Both the position numbers and the translations under genes were made by a program. Below the pieces are notes generated by a model. The model worked only from the letters and a program-made list of their open reading frames with translations, was not told where the DNA came from and made no database searches. 64,000 nt of DNA. Origin: CAIMUM01 sp034429715. GTDB lineage: Bacteria > Chloroflexota > Dehalococcoidia > GIF9 > UBA5629. The DNA is taken from positions 61,809 through 125,808 of the forward strand of contig DAOUFR010000013.1 in NCBI GenBank assembly GCA_034429715.1, read 5' to 3'. This document shows positions 1 through 7,706 of this stretch, in pieces; within the stretch, counting starts at the first letter, position 1; each line of letters opens with the position of its first letter.

Positions 1-422
1 CCGACCCTTACTACCTGGCAGGGCAGATAGTTACAGTCCGAAAGAACAATGACAGCATTTCGAGCAAGGATGACCTGTCCGGCAAAACCGTAGGCGGCCA
101 GATCGGCACGACGGGAATCATCGAGGCCAACAAAATACCCGGCGCCAGAGTCAAGACCTTCGACGAGGTCGGGTTCGCCTTCCAGGACCTCATGAACGGG
201 CAGCTCGATGCAGTCATAGCCGACTACCCCGTGGCCCAGGGCTACGTTGTAAAGAATAAAGAAACCCTGAAGACCGTGGGGCCGATCTTCACGGACGAAT
301 ACTACGGCATCGCCATCTGCAAGAAGAACGCCCACCTCGTGCCCAAGATAAATGCCGCTCTCAAATCACTCAAGGACGAGGGATTCCTGGACAGGCTCGA
401 CCAGAAATGGGTCGGCCGCTAA
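1..422 (+). CDS. Amino-acid ABC transporter substrate-binding protein (C-terminal part)
   Basis: The gene is cut by the left edge; the reading frame is open from base 3 and ends at TAA 420-422, giving about 139 visible residues. The fold resembles the family 3 extracellular solute-binding proteins: a KDDLSGKTVGGQIGTT stretch (start of the second lobe), then LDAVIADYPVA and a C-terminal FLDRLDQKWVG that is typical of the family end. It would bind a polar amino acid or related solute outside the membrane and hand it to the permease encoded next. It is followed within about 60 bases by permease and ATPase genes of the same transporter, so this is an operon. The ligand cannot be told from the sequence. 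Confidence 0.88.
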   Translation, partial: DPYYLAGQIVTVRKNNDSISSKDDLSGKTVGGQIGTTGIIEANKIPGARVKTFDEVGFAFQDLMNGQLDAVIADYPVAQGYVVKNKETLKTVGPIFTDEYYGIAICKKNAHLVPKINAALKSLKDEGFLDRLDQKWVGR

Positions 423-479
423 GCGCTGCGCTCAGTCTACCCTCAACTACGCTTGAGGCGTATAATAATAGCCTGCTCA

Positions 480-1307
480 ATGAGTACGCCCGACAGACCG
501 CAGATTCCCCAGGAGGAGCTGGGTCATATACCCGGCGCAGAGCCATCCACGCGCATGGATGCCTGGTGGTGGCTGGTGGCTCTGGTGGTCGGCATCACAG
601 TCCTTCTGCTTTTTGCCTGGCCCGACCCCTTCATGAATATCTTCAAGTTCGTCCAGGACGGCATCGTGATAACGATAACCGTCACCCTGGTCTCCTTTTT
701 ACTGGTACTGGTCGTGGGCATGGCAGGCGGACTGGGCCGGCTATCGAGTAATCGCGCCGTCTATATAATCTCCACACTGTACGTTGAACTCGTGCGCGGC
801 GTGCCGCTGCTGGTCCAACTTATAATCTGGTACTTCGCCGTGCCGGTCATGATCCAGTACCTGGGCAAGGCCTGGGCCATCCCGGCGCTGGAGGGCTTCC
901 AGGCAGATCCCGTCGTGATGGCCATAATCGGCCTGGTCTTCTGCTACGGGGCCTATATGAGCGAGATCTACCGCGCAGGCATCCAGAGTATCCCCAAAGG
1001 ACAGATGGAGGCAGCGCGCAGCCTGGGTATGACCTACTTCCAGTCGATGCGGCATGTCGTCCTGCCGCAGGCCGTGCGCATAATCCTTCCGCCCATCGGC
1101 AACGAGTTTATCGCGCTGCTTAAGGATTCCTCGCTGGTCAGCGTGGTTGCCGTGGCAGACCTGACGCGGCGCGGCCGGGAATATGCCTCGATCCACTTCG
1201 ATCCCATCGAGGTCTGGATGCTGGTGGCTCTGCTGTACCTGATTATGACGCTCTTCTCGGCGCGCGTGGTGAACTGGATAGAAAAGAAAACCAAATTCGA
1301 GAGGTAA
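480..1307 (+). CDS. Amino-acid ABC transporter permease, HisM/GlnP type
   Basis: Integral membrane subunit of a polar amino-acid importer, about 275 residues from the ATG at 480. An in-frame TTG at 453 would add nine residues, and neither start has a strong ribosome site. An extra cytoplasmic N-terminal stretch precedes the first membrane helix, then come several hydrophobic segments. The EAA loop that docks on the ATPase is visible as EAARSLGMTYFQSMRHVVLP, followed by QAVRIILPPIGNEF, which is characteristic of the His/Glu/Gln permease family. It lies between the substrate-binding protein and the ATPase, with the ATPase start four bases after this stop. A homodimer is usual for this family when only one permease gene is present, as here. 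Confidence 0.92.
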   Translation: MSTPDRPQIPQEELGHIPGAEPSTRMDAWWWLVALVVGITVLLLFAWPDPFMNIFKFVQDGIVITITVTLVSFLLVLVVGMAGGLGRLSSNRAVYIISTLYVELVRGVPLLVQLIIWYFAVPVMIQYLGKAWAIPALEGFQADPVVMAIIGLVFCYGAYMSEIYRAGIQSIPKGQMEAARSLGMTYFQSMRHVVLPQAVRIILPPIGNEFIALLKDSSLVSVVAVADLTRRGREYASIHFDPIEVWMLVALLYLIMTLFSARVVNWIEKKTKFER

Positions 1308-1310
1308 TGA

Positions 1311-2048
1311 TTGGCTGAACCTATTATCAGCATCCGCGGGGTGCACAAATATTTCGGCAGGGTACATGCGCTGCGCGGCCTGGATCTCGACATAGCACGA
1401 GGTGAGGTCGTGGTTATAGTAGGCCCGTCCGGCTCGGGAAAATCAACTTTGCTGCGCTGTATTAACCGACTCGAGACCTACGACAACGGCAAGATCGTAG
1501 TGGACGACATTCCGCTGGACAGCGCCAGGAACATCAACGCCGTACGGCGCGAGGTGGGCATGGTCTTCCAGTCATTTAACCTCTTCAGTCATCTCACAGT
1601 CATGGATAACCTGATGCTGGCCCAGCGCATCGTGCGCAAACGTCCGCCTGCCGAGGCCAGGCAAACTGCGATGGACCTGCTTGTGAAGGTGGGCATACCC
1701 GATAAATCCGATGCAAAACCGGCCCAACTTTCAGGCGGGCAGCAGCAGAGGGTCGCCATCGCACGCGCACTGGCAATGAATCCCAAGGTCATGCTTTTCG
1801 ATGAGCCCACCAGCGCTCTTGATCCCGAGATGATCAAAGAGGTGCTCGAAGTCATGCTGGCGCTGGCTGACGAGGGGATGACCATGGCCGTAGTCTCGCA
1901 TGAGATGGGCTTCACCCGCGCTGCGGCCAAGCGCGTAATTTTCATGGACGAGGGGCAGATCATCGAGCAAGCCCCTCCTGACGTGCTCTTTAATAATCCC
2001 CAGCATGAGCGTACCAGGCAGTTCCTGGGCAAGATACTCAGCCACTGA
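1311..2048 (+). CDS. Amino-acid ABC transporter ATP-binding protein, GlnQ type
   Basis: ATPase subunit of the polar amino-acid importer, 245 residues, starting at TTG 1311 right after the permease stop (1307). It shows Walker A GPSGSGKST (about residues 38-46), the Q-loop region MVFQSFNLFSHLTVMDN, the signature LSGGQQQRVAIARAL, Walker B VMLFDEPTSALD and the switch histidine in VVSHEMGF. The length and the FNLFSHLTV segment fit the GlnQ/HisP/ArtP group. It ends the operon; the next gene is on the other strand. Substrate specificity lies in the binding protein and is not known. Confidence 0.95.
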   Translation: MAEPIISIRGVHKYFGRVHALRGLDLDIARGEVVVIVGPSGSGKSTLLRCINRLETYDNGKIVVDDIPLDSARNINAVRREVGMVFQSFNLFSHLTVMDNLMLAQRIVRKRPPAEARQTAMDLLVKVGIPDKSDAKPAQLSGGQQQRVAIARALAMNPKVMLFDEPTSALDPEMIKEVLEVMLALADEGMTMAVVSHEMGFTRAAAKRVIFMDEGQIIEQAPPDVLFNNPQHERTRQFLGKILSH

Positions 2049-2065
2049 AGCCGTGGCCGCCTGCT

Positions 2066-2326
2066 TTAATAGCCCTCCCCCTCTTTATCGCGCCCTATCA
2101 GTACATACTCGAGGGCCGAGATAAAGAAGATGCTGAAGAAAACGATGGCCAGCATGTCGCCCGGACGCAGTCCGTTGCTTTTCACAAATTCACCCACGGA
2201 GGTATTTTCATACATCCAGGAAGCCAGCATGAAAAAGTTGAATATTGTGAGGTAAAACGTGATGCGGCTGAATGTGTAGTTGAACGACCTGCGTATCACG
2301 TGCTTGATGTAGTTATAGGTATCCAT
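2066..2326 (-). CDS. Small two-helix membrane protein of unknown function
   Basis: An 86-residue protein I do not recognise. It has a short charged N-terminus (MDTYNYIKHVIRRSF), a hydrophobic segment at about residues 21-39, a polar linker with a GLRPGD stretch, a second hydrophobic segment at about 58-76, and a charged tail GRDKEGEGY. A good ribosome site (AAGGAG in the bases just before the ATG) supports translation. It is convergent with the ABC transporter operon and lies downstream of the helicase gene on the same strand, 49 bases after its stop, so it may be co-transcribed with it. A role as a membrane anchor or regulator would be speculation. Confidence 0.7.
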   Translation of the reverse strand: MDTYNYIKHVIRRSFNYTFSRITFYLTIFNFFMLASWMYENTSVGEFVKSNGLRPGDMLAIVFFSIFFISALEYVLIGRDKEGEGY

Positions 2327-2375
2327 TATTCTCCTTGTATTTAGAAATTTAGATGGCTCTGAATCTTCAAAACGC

Positions 2376-4661
2376 CTATTTTAGCACGTTAAGCAGTCCG
2401 CGTAATAAAATGACAGCCGCTTTTTTATCCAGGGGCTCGTTGTTATTCCCGCACTTGGGCGACTGTATGCAGGCCGGGCAGCCCTCTCGGCAGGGACATT
2501 CCTCAATAGTCTTGAGCGTCGCAGCCCACAGGCCCTCGATGATTTCATAGCCTTTCTCCGCTATACCTATTCCGCCCGGGTAGCCGTCGTAAATAAAAAT
2601 CTGCGCTTTTCCGGTATCTACATGAAAGGGTGTGGAGACCCCCCCGATATCATTGCGGTCGCACATGGCGAACAGCGGCAGTATAGCGATTGCGGCATGC
2701 TCCACCGCATGAAGCCCGCCATGAAAATCGAGCTTGTTCTTTTCTATGACATCCATCGCCTGCTGCGGCAGATCGAACCACAACGACTGGGTGATGAAAC
2801 GCATGGGCGGCAGATCCAATACCTCTTCGCCGATAACCTCGTCGGTGTAATGCTTTTTCTTGCGAAAGCCTTCGACCTGGTTGGTCACGTCCACCATGCC
2901 AAGCCGGATTTTCACGCCTCCGGACTCCTTATCCTTCATCTGCTGAAGTATCTTTATGTCGGTCAACTCCATGGTCTGCGTGTAATAAGGGACTGCGGCC
3001 GGCTCAACCAGGGCAATATGCTTCTCGATATCAAGCTCCTTGACGAAATAGGAATCGCCCTGGTGCAGGTAGATGGCGCCGGGATGCACCTGCCAGAAGG
3101 CATGGTCCTCCTCGATCGTCTCCAGTACCTGAAAGCCTCTGGAGGCATCCAGTAGCTGATACTGATCGGAAGAGGCGGTCCTGATATTCACATCCTGCGC
3201 CGGATGTGACAGCCGGGGTGAGATATGCCAGCGGTCGCCCTCCTTTCTCAGCTTACCCTCTTCGCTCAGCTCGGCTCCGGCTGCATCGAGCGCATCACCG
3301 AAATATTCCCTGTCTTTTTCGTCAATGTGTTTCTCCCAGGCGGCGCACAGCAAGTGCGGGTGAAGAATGTTTATGTTCTCCCAGTTGATGAGGGCATTCT
3401 CAAAGGGTTTACCGAAGAAGAAATCGGGATTATGCATGAAATACTGGTCCAGCGGATTATTCTGCGCCACGAGAAAGGTGATCGACTTCTCGCCCCTCCG
3501 CCCGCTTCGCCCGGCCTGCTGCCAGGTGCTGGCGATGCTGCCCGGGTAGCCGGTCAATACCGTGGCATCCAGCCCGCCGATGTCGATTCCCAGTTCAAGG
3601 GCGCTGGTGGCCACCGCCCCCAGCAGCTCGCCCGAGAACAGTTCTCTTTCAATCTCACGCCGGTCGGCGGCCAGGTAGCCGGCTCTGTACGGCTTAATCT
3701 TTTCACCCAGGGGGCTGCCCAGCTGGTCTCGGCTGTACACATAGATCAGCTCTGTTAACCGGCGCGTGGAGGCAAAGGCAAGGGTACGCACCTGCCTGCG
3801 CACAAGCTCTGTGAACAGCTGGGTTACCTCGCTGTTGGCGCTGCGCCGCAGGCTGCGTGCCTCATCGACGATGGGAGGGTTCCAAAATACGAACGCCTTG
3901 CCTCCGTAAGGAGCTCCATCATTATCCACGACTTCAAACGGCAGGCCCGCCAGTCCTTCAGCATGTTGCCCCGGGTTGGCAATCGTTGCTGAACAGAACA
4001 CAAATTGTGGCCTGCTGCCGTAATGAGCACATATACGTCTCAATCTGCGCAGGACGCAGGCCACGTGCGATCCGAACACTCCCCGGTATATATGCGCCTC
4101 ATCGACCACCACATATTTGAGACGCCTGAAGAACTTGTCCCACGATTTATGGTTCGGCAGGATGCCGGCGTGCAGCATATCCGGGTTGGTGAGCACAATA
4201 CGTGCTCTTTTCCTGATGCCCGAACGGTCTTCGCCGGGCGTATCCCCATCGTAAGTGGCGCATTCCCAGGGCAGATTAATGGCGCCGCCGGCCAGCCAGG
4301 TAAGTCCGCGCAACTGGTCCTGGGCCAGAGCTTTGGTGGGGAAAAGGTAGAGGGCGCGGGCATAAGGCTCCTCCAGCATAGTATTCAATACCGGTATGTT
4401 GTAGCAGAGGGTCTTGCCGCTGGCGCTGGGCGTTGCGACCATTACATTTTTTCCCAGTCTGATGCTGTTAATGGCCTCAGCCTGGTGTGAATAGAGAGTG
4501 TTCAGCTCGAGCTTGTCGAGCCGTCCCTGTAGAACAGTGTGAAAGGGCCTGTCAGGCCACCCGGGGCGCGCGTCGCGCGGTGGTATATATTGAACATGAA
4601 CGATCTGGTCTTTGTACTCGGGGTCGTTCTTGAGGTAATCGAGGAACGCGGAGGTATCCAT
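2376..4661 (-). CDS. DEAD/DEAH-box helicase with C-terminal DUF1998 cysteine cluster (MrfA/YprA type)
   Basis: A 761-residue superfamily 2 DNA helicase. Residues LYSHQAEAI (57-65) form the Q-like motif, ATPSASGKT (76-84) is motif I, DEAH (187-190) motif II and SAT (224-226) motif III. The C-terminal helicase half carries QQAGRSGRRG (motif VI). The C-terminus has a cysteine cluster (C722, C724, C728, C731, C737) ending in SPKCGN, as in the DUF1998 zinc module of the Bacillus MrfA/YprA family, which acts with the exonuclease MrfB in repair of mitomycin-type damage. No MrfB-like gene is adjacent. A TATAAT lies only six bases before the ATG and there is no Shine-Dalgarno sequence, so the mRNA may be leaderless. 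Confidence 0.9.
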   Translation of the reverse strand: MDTSAFLDYLKNDPEYKDQIVHVQYIPPRDARPGWPDRPFHTVLQGRLDKLELNTLYSHQAEAINSIRLGKNVMVATPSASGKTLCYNIPVLNTMLEEPYARALYLFPTKALAQDQLRGLTWLAGGAINLPWECATYDGDTPGEDRSGIRKRARIVLTNPDMLHAGILPNHKSWDKFFRRLKYVVVDEAHIYRGVFGSHVACVLRRLRRICAHYGSRPQFVFCSATIANPGQHAEGLAGLPFEVVDNDGAPYGGKAFVFWNPPIVDEARSLRRSANSEVTQLFTELVRRQVRTLAFASTRRLTELIYVYSRDQLGSPLGEKIKPYRAGYLAADRREIERELFSGELLGAVATSALELGIDIGGLDATVLTGYPGSIASTWQQAGRSGRRGEKSITFLVAQNNPLDQYFMHNPDFFFGKPFENALINWENINILHPHLLCAAWEKHIDEKDREYFGDALDAAGAELSEEGKLRKEGDRWHISPRLSHPAQDVNIRTASSDQYQLLDASRGFQVLETIEEDHAFWQVHPGAIYLHQGDSYFVKELDIEKHIALVEPAAVPYYTQTMELTDIKILQQMKDKESGGVKIRLGMVDVTNQVEGFRKKKHYTDEVIGEEVLDLPPMRFITQSLWFDLPQQAMDVIEKNKLDFHGGLHAVEHAAIAILPLFAMCDRNDIGGVSTPFHVDTGKAQIFIYDGYPGGIGIAEKGYEIIEGLWAATLKTIEECPCREGCPACIQSPKCGNNNEPLDKKAAVILLRGLLNVLK

Positions 4662-4667
4662 ATGTCA

Positions 4668-4673
4668 ATTATA
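4668..4673 (-). promoter_or_regulatory. Candidate -10 hexamer of the MrfA-like helicase (leaderless)
   Basis: A perfect TATAAT on the minus strand ends six bases before the helicase ATG (4661). That would put transcription start at or next to the A of the start codon. There is no Shine-Dalgarno sequence in between. I see no good -35 hexamer at 16-18 bases. Confidence 0.4.
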
Positions 4674-4696
4674 CTGCCCTGGATTAAAAACCAGAT

Positions 4697-4981
4697 TCAG
4701 TAGGTTTCGATCTCTTTCTCCACGATCTCAACCGAAGGATAATCGTGTTCGATCAGGCTGATGGCCGCGCTGATGACCTCGTCAACGCGGTTGTTATGGT
4801 TGGATACGCAGGCTAATCCGATCGTGGTCATCTGCCAAAGGTCATGGTCATCGACCTCGGCGATGGAGATGTTGAACTGCTTCTGCAGGCGCATTACAAG
4901 GGACTTAACGATGCTCCTTTTATCCTTGAGAGACCTGCTCCCCGGGATATGGATCTTTAATTTGCAGACGCCTACATTCAC
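4697..4981 (-). CDS. DUF503 family protein (YlxP-like)
   Basis: A 94-residue protein with the DUF503/YlxP signature: N-terminal MNVGVCKLKIHIPGSRSLKDKR, a basic KRSIVKSLVMRLQKQFN helix, and the central AEVDDHDLWQMTTIGLACVS strand. The family is small, widespread and forms an alpha-beta ferredoxin-like fold. It often sits in the nusA-infB-rbfA operon of Firmicutes, and its function is not established. Here it lies between a zinc-ribbon gene and the MrfA-like helicase on the same strand, a different context. The leucine-rich C-terminal half ends in EIVEKEIETY. The ATG at 4981 is the natural start for the family. Confidence 0.88.
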   Translation of the reverse strand: MNVGVCKLKIHIPGSRSLKDKRSIVKSLVMRLQKQFNISIAEVDDHDLWQMTTIGLACVSNHNNRVDEVISAAISLIEHDYPSVEIVEKEIETY

Positions 4982-5022
4982 TAAAGACCGCTCTGCCGCC
5001 CCGCAGCTATCGGAATATGGTG

Positions 5023-5046
5023 GCTCCCGCGGGAGACTGCGGGAGC
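5023..5046. other. Perfect 8-bp hairpin after the zinc-ribbon gene
   Basis: GCTCCCGC at 5023-5030 and GCGGGAGC at 5039-5046 form a perfect 8-bp stem with an 8-base loop, directly after the stop codon of the minus-strand gene ending at 5054. No U-run follows on either strand, so it is not a standard intrinsic terminator. It may stabilise the 3' end of that message or slow polymerase before the DUF503 gene. Confidence 0.5.
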
Positions 5047-5053
5047 AATATAT

Positions 5054-5347
5054 TTAACGTTCCGGTTTGGACGATGCGTAGCAGCTGCTGCAATAAACCG
5101 GACGTTCCTGTCTCGGCTCAAAGGGTACTTCGCACTCGGTACCGCACCTTGCGCAGGTGGCTTTAAACATCTGCCTGGCTTTGCCGGCGCCTCCTGAGCG
5201 GGACTGTTTCCTGCTGGTCCTGCAATCAGGGCAGCGCTTGGGCTCGTTCTGAAGTCCTTTTGACTGATAGAATTCCTGCTCGCCTACTGTGAATACAAAT
5301 GATCCACCACATTCAGCGCAGGTTAGATTTTTGTCCGTTAGGGCCAT
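5054..5347 (-). CDS. Zinc-ribbon protein with two CxxC...CxxC modules
   Basis: A 97-residue soluble protein with two zinc-ribbon-like modules. The first uses C10, C13, C39 and C42 and carries EFYQSKGLQNEPKRCPDC, the pattern of the probable zinc-ribbon (zf-trcl) family. The second uses C65, C68, C86 and C89 with CARCGTECEVPFEP and RPVYCSSCY, resembling the CxxC-CxxC domain described from Chloroflexi and other phyla. A basic glycine-rich linker (SRKQSRSGGAGKARQ) joins the two. No function is established; nucleic-acid binding is a reasonable guess. A GGAGG ribosome site precedes the ATG. A hairpin follows its stop. Confidence 0.85.
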   Translation of the reverse strand: MALTDKNLTCAECGGSFVFTVGEQEFYQSKGLQNEPKRCPDCRTSRKQSRSGGAGKARQMFKATCARCGTECEVPFEPRQERPVYCSSCYASSKPER

Positions 5348-5430
5348 TGATGCCTCCTTGTTGATAATAACTATGCACCATGGATACTGAGGGGTCTATA
5401 TGGCCCAGGACCTCTTGAAACATACGCTGG

Positions 5431-5487
5431 GAGTCTTAATCCCGGCATTATGGTCTCCCGATTTAAGAGGCAGCCAGCTTAAGACTC
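5431..5487. repeat. 9-bp inverted repeat in a divergent intergenic region
   Basis: GAGTCTTAA at 5431-5439 is repeated in inverted orientation as TTAAGACTC at 5479-5487, 39 bases apart. It lies between the divergent zinc-ribbon gene and the DoxX/MauE-like gene, just upstream of the candidate promoter at 5503-5532. It could be a protein-binding site with two half-sites or the base of an RNA stem. A chance match in 230 bases is possible. Confidence 0.35.
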
Positions 5488-5502
5488 ACCATCAACCAGG
5501 GT

Positions 5503-5532
5503 TTGCATACTCGCAATAGTGTAGATTATAAT
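5503..5532 (+). promoter_or_regulatory. Candidate sigma-70-type promoter for the DoxX/MauE-like gene
   Basis: TTGCAT (5503-5508) and TATAAT (5527-5532) are separated by 18 bases. The predicted start lies near 5539, about 38 bases before the ATG at 5577, which has an AAAAGGATGG ribosome site. Confidence 0.55.
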
Positions 5533-5576
5533 TTTCTGCAAGTCAAGGCCTTTGGATAGAAAAAAAGGATGGTAAT

Positions 5577-6119
5577 ATGCCAGACTATGAATATGATAAA
5601 CAGCCCATGGTGCGCAGCGTCATCAGCATCGTCGCCTGCCTTCTCATCGGGTTAACACTCATCTTTGCGGGCGGCGGAAAGCTGGCCAACCTGGGCGCGG
5701 TCCCCGGACAGACCGAATTCCTCGACAGGTTCATCCCGGACTTCCTCATGACCCCGGAATTCGCCCGCTTCATCGGCTTGGTTTTTATACCCTGGATCCT
5801 GCCCGCCGTTGAAGTGGTGCTCGGTCTCCTGCTGGTTATAGGTATCTGGCCGCGCGTCATGGCCATACTGATACTGCCGATGGTGCTGGGTTTCATGGCC
5901 AATAACTCTTATATGATTTCCCAGGGCCTCGAGCAATACCCGGAGTGTGAGTGCTTCGGCGTCTGGGAGCTATGGCTGGGGGGATTAACCCCTATTCAGT
6001 CGATGTACTACGACGTAGCCCTCTTTATACTGGCAATAATCATAATTATCGTACATCCGGGACCCTTCTTCTCTCACCAGGTCTGGGTCAATAAATTGAT
6101 ATCCAGGGACAAGGTATAA
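5577..6119 (+). CDS. DoxX/MauE-like membrane protein
   Basis: A 180-residue integral membrane protein with about four hydrophobic segments (roughly residues 14-34, 65-90, 94-113, 145-160). The first segment continues into LIFAGGGKLANLG, the start signature of DoxX proteins. A C124-E-C126-F-G motif in the loop before the last helix resembles the CxCFG motif of MauE-type membrane proteins, which help deliver reducing equivalents or disulfides across the membrane. The MauE link is inferred from that motif. It is followed by a PKD lipoprotein gene 44 bases downstream and has its own candidate promoter. A role in extracytoplasmic thiol redox is plausible given the TlpA-type proteins elsewhere in the window, but this is not shown. 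Confidence 0.75.
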   Translation: MPDYEYDKQPMVRSVISIVACLLIGLTLIFAGGGKLANLGAVPGQTEFLDRFIPDFLMTPEFARFIGLVFIPWILPAVEVVLGLLLVIGIWPRVMAILILPMVLGFMANNSYMISQGLEQYPECECFGVWELWLGGLTPIQSMYYDVALFILAIIIIIVHPGPFFSHQVWVNKLISRDKV

Positions 6120-6163
6120 TTTCCGCCTGCCCCCCCCCTTTTTAGACAGGAGGTACTATAATC

Positions 6164-6907
6164 ATGTTATCAAATCTGCGTTTTCGCCTGGCGCTTGTAT
6201 GCGCGCTCGGTTTAATCCTTATCGCCGCCCTATCCGGATGCGGCGGACAACCGGACACACAACCTGTTCAGGCGCCCACCGCGCCGGTTAACAATCCACC
6301 CGTGATTACCGACCTCCATGCCGACACTCCACTAGTTCAACCCCTGGGCAAATCAAATGTTATTTGTGCGGCCAGCGACCCCGACAGCGATGAGCTTATT
6401 TACCGCTGGACCACCAGCGGCGGCATGGTCGACAACACGGGCGCTGCCGTGACCTGGACAGCCCCCGCAGATCCCGGCAGCTATGTGATTACTGTGGTGG
6501 TCAGCGACGGAAAGGGCGGGGCGACCTCCCAGGAGACCACCGTTATGGTGCCGGAAAAGCCCAACAATCCGCCGGCGATCGGTGCCATCAAATTCACCAG
6601 ACCGGGCCGCATGCCTGTCACAGTCAAAGCAAATGCTTCCGCAGAGGAGCTTAAAAAGACCCCCGAACTGGTCATCCGTAAATACGAGACAGCGCTCGTG
6701 GAGTGCGTCGCCGAAGACCAGGACAAAGACCAGTTATCTTATATCTGGAGGGCCAGCGGCGGGAAAGTCATCGGGAACGGCCCGAATATACAGTGGATAG
6801 CTGCCGGAGACGCAGGAACATACACCATCAATTGCGAGGTCTCCGACGGCAACGGCGGGACTAACTCGTTCACCATTACCATTAGCGTACACTGCTGCAG
6901 CGGTTAG
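6164..6907 (+). CDS. Lipoprotein with two PKD-like domains
   Basis: A 247-residue exported lipoprotein. The N-terminus has basic residues, a hydrophobic stretch (LALVCALGLILIAA) and the lipobox LSGC with C26 as the lipidated cysteine. After a Pro/Thr-rich linker there are two PKD/immunoglobulin-like repeats (about residues 46-127 and 135-244). Each contains SDPDSDELIYRWTTSGG or EDQDKDQLSYIWRASGG followed by a DPGSYVITVVVSDGKGG-type strand, the classic PKD ending. It ends in HCCSG. Such domains mediate binding at the cell surface; the partner is unknown. An AGGAGG ribosome site precedes the ATG. The gene is convergent with the homocysteine cluster. Confidence 0.85.
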   Translation: MLSNLRFRLALVCALGLILIAALSGCGGQPDTQPVQAPTAPVNNPPVITDLHADTPLVQPLGKSNVICAASDPDSDELIYRWTTSGGMVDNTGAAVTWTAPADPGSYVITVVVSDGKGGATSQETTVMVPEKPNNPPAIGAIKFTRPGRMPVTVKANASAEELKKTPELVIRKYETALVECVAEDQDKDQLSYIWRASGGKVIGNGPNIQWIAAGDAGTYTINCEVSDGNGGTNSFTITISVHCCSG

Positions 6908-6916
6908 CCCGGCAGG

Positions 6917-7666
6917 TTATATTTTCACCAGACTGATATCGCCCCAGGCGCCCATATTGCTTCCGGCTATCACAACGATTCCGCTGATCCCTTTGATTCT
7001 GCGGCCGAGTTCAAGTGCGGCATCCACGTCCTTCTCGCTTTTCACCGCGTTGCCCACTGCCGTCGCCGCGGCGTCAGCCAGCGCCGCAGACGGCGCGACG
7101 ACAACCGCAGCATCCGCCATCCCCAGACTGAGCGATGGTCCGACTCTCCCGGATGAAGTACAGACCCCCAGCGGCGTACGGTCCGGTTCAACCTCTATAG
7201 CCAGCTTGCCTGTAAACACGGATTCGCCGGCATAAATGGCGATCACCCTCTTCCTGCTGACTTTGAGGTAGATATCGCCGCCGTTCTCCACAATTACTTC
7301 GCCGGACGAATGCAACAGTCTTTCACCTACCATCTGTGCTACGGCGCCGGCCACCGCCGCCATCGGGCCGACGTTCGCCAGCCGGGCGGCCCGTTCCATC
7401 CTCTGTACGATCTCAGGCGCATCTTTCCTCACCTTTAAAGGCTCCAGGCTGTGAAGGAATATGGGATGCTCCCTGATATATCTCTCCAGCGGGCCCCTCA
7501 CCTCTTTGATGGCAGTCACGGCTTCGGTGCTGAGGTCTCTCGAGGCGCGTATGTAAAGGTCCGTTTCCTTCACAGCAGCCTGAAAGGAGACAAGGTCTGC
7601 GTCTTTGATGCTGTGGCGATAGGTGCGTTGCTCGTACATACCATTCCCGGGCGCACGTGAAGTCAC
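6917..7666 (-). CDS. COG2122/UPF0280 family protein (ApbE-like), homocysteine cluster
   Basis: A 249-residue protein from GTG 7666. An ATG at 7639 gives MYEQRTYRH, which fits the family start equally well, so the start is uncertain. Features of UPF0280/COG2122 are RASRDLSTEAVTAIKEVR, the motif NVGPMAAVAGAVAQMVGE, VENGGDIYLK, and a glycine/alanine-rich SLSLGMADAAVVVAPSAALADAAATAVGN. The fold is related to the flavin transferase ApbE. In methanogens and sulfide-rich anaerobes, COG2122 proteins occur with COG1900 and NIL-ferredoxin proteins and were implicated in sulfide use for homocysteine formation. Here all three genes are contiguous on one strand, which strongly supports that role. Confidence 0.85.
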   Translation of the reverse strand: MTSRAPGNGMYEQRTYRHSIKDADLVSFQAAVKETDLYIRASRDLSTEAVTAIKEVRGPLERYIREHPIFLHSLEPLKVRKDAPEIVQRMERAARLANVGPMAAVAGAVAQMVGERLLHSSGEVIVENGGDIYLKVSRKRVIAIYAGESVFTGKLAIEVEPDRTPLGVCTSSGRVGPSLSLGMADAAVVVAPSAALADAAATAVGNAVKSEKDVDAALELGRRIKGISGIVVIAGSNMGAWGDISLVKI

Positions 7667-7683
7667 GCCCCTTCCTTCGCAGA

Positions 7684-7703
7684 GGCGGGTTTTTAAACCC
7701 GCC
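7684..7703. other. GC-rich palindrome inside the homocysteine cluster
   Basis: GGCGGGTTT at 7684-7692 and AAACCCGCC at 7695-7703 form a near-perfect palindrome with a two-base centre. It lies between the ferredoxin stop (7707) and the COG2122 start. The minus strand continues TCTGCG, so there is no U-run. It may be an mRNA-processing or stabilising stem that sets the ratio of the two products. Confidence 0.5.
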
Positions 7704-7706
7704 CGT

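Noticed and set aside
2041..2065. Terminator after the ABC transporter operon
   Set aside because: Only a five-base GCCAC/GTGGC stem, no T-run.
5023..5046. Intrinsic terminator after the zinc-ribbon gene
   Set aside because: Perfect stem but no U-run on either strand; kept only as a hairpin.
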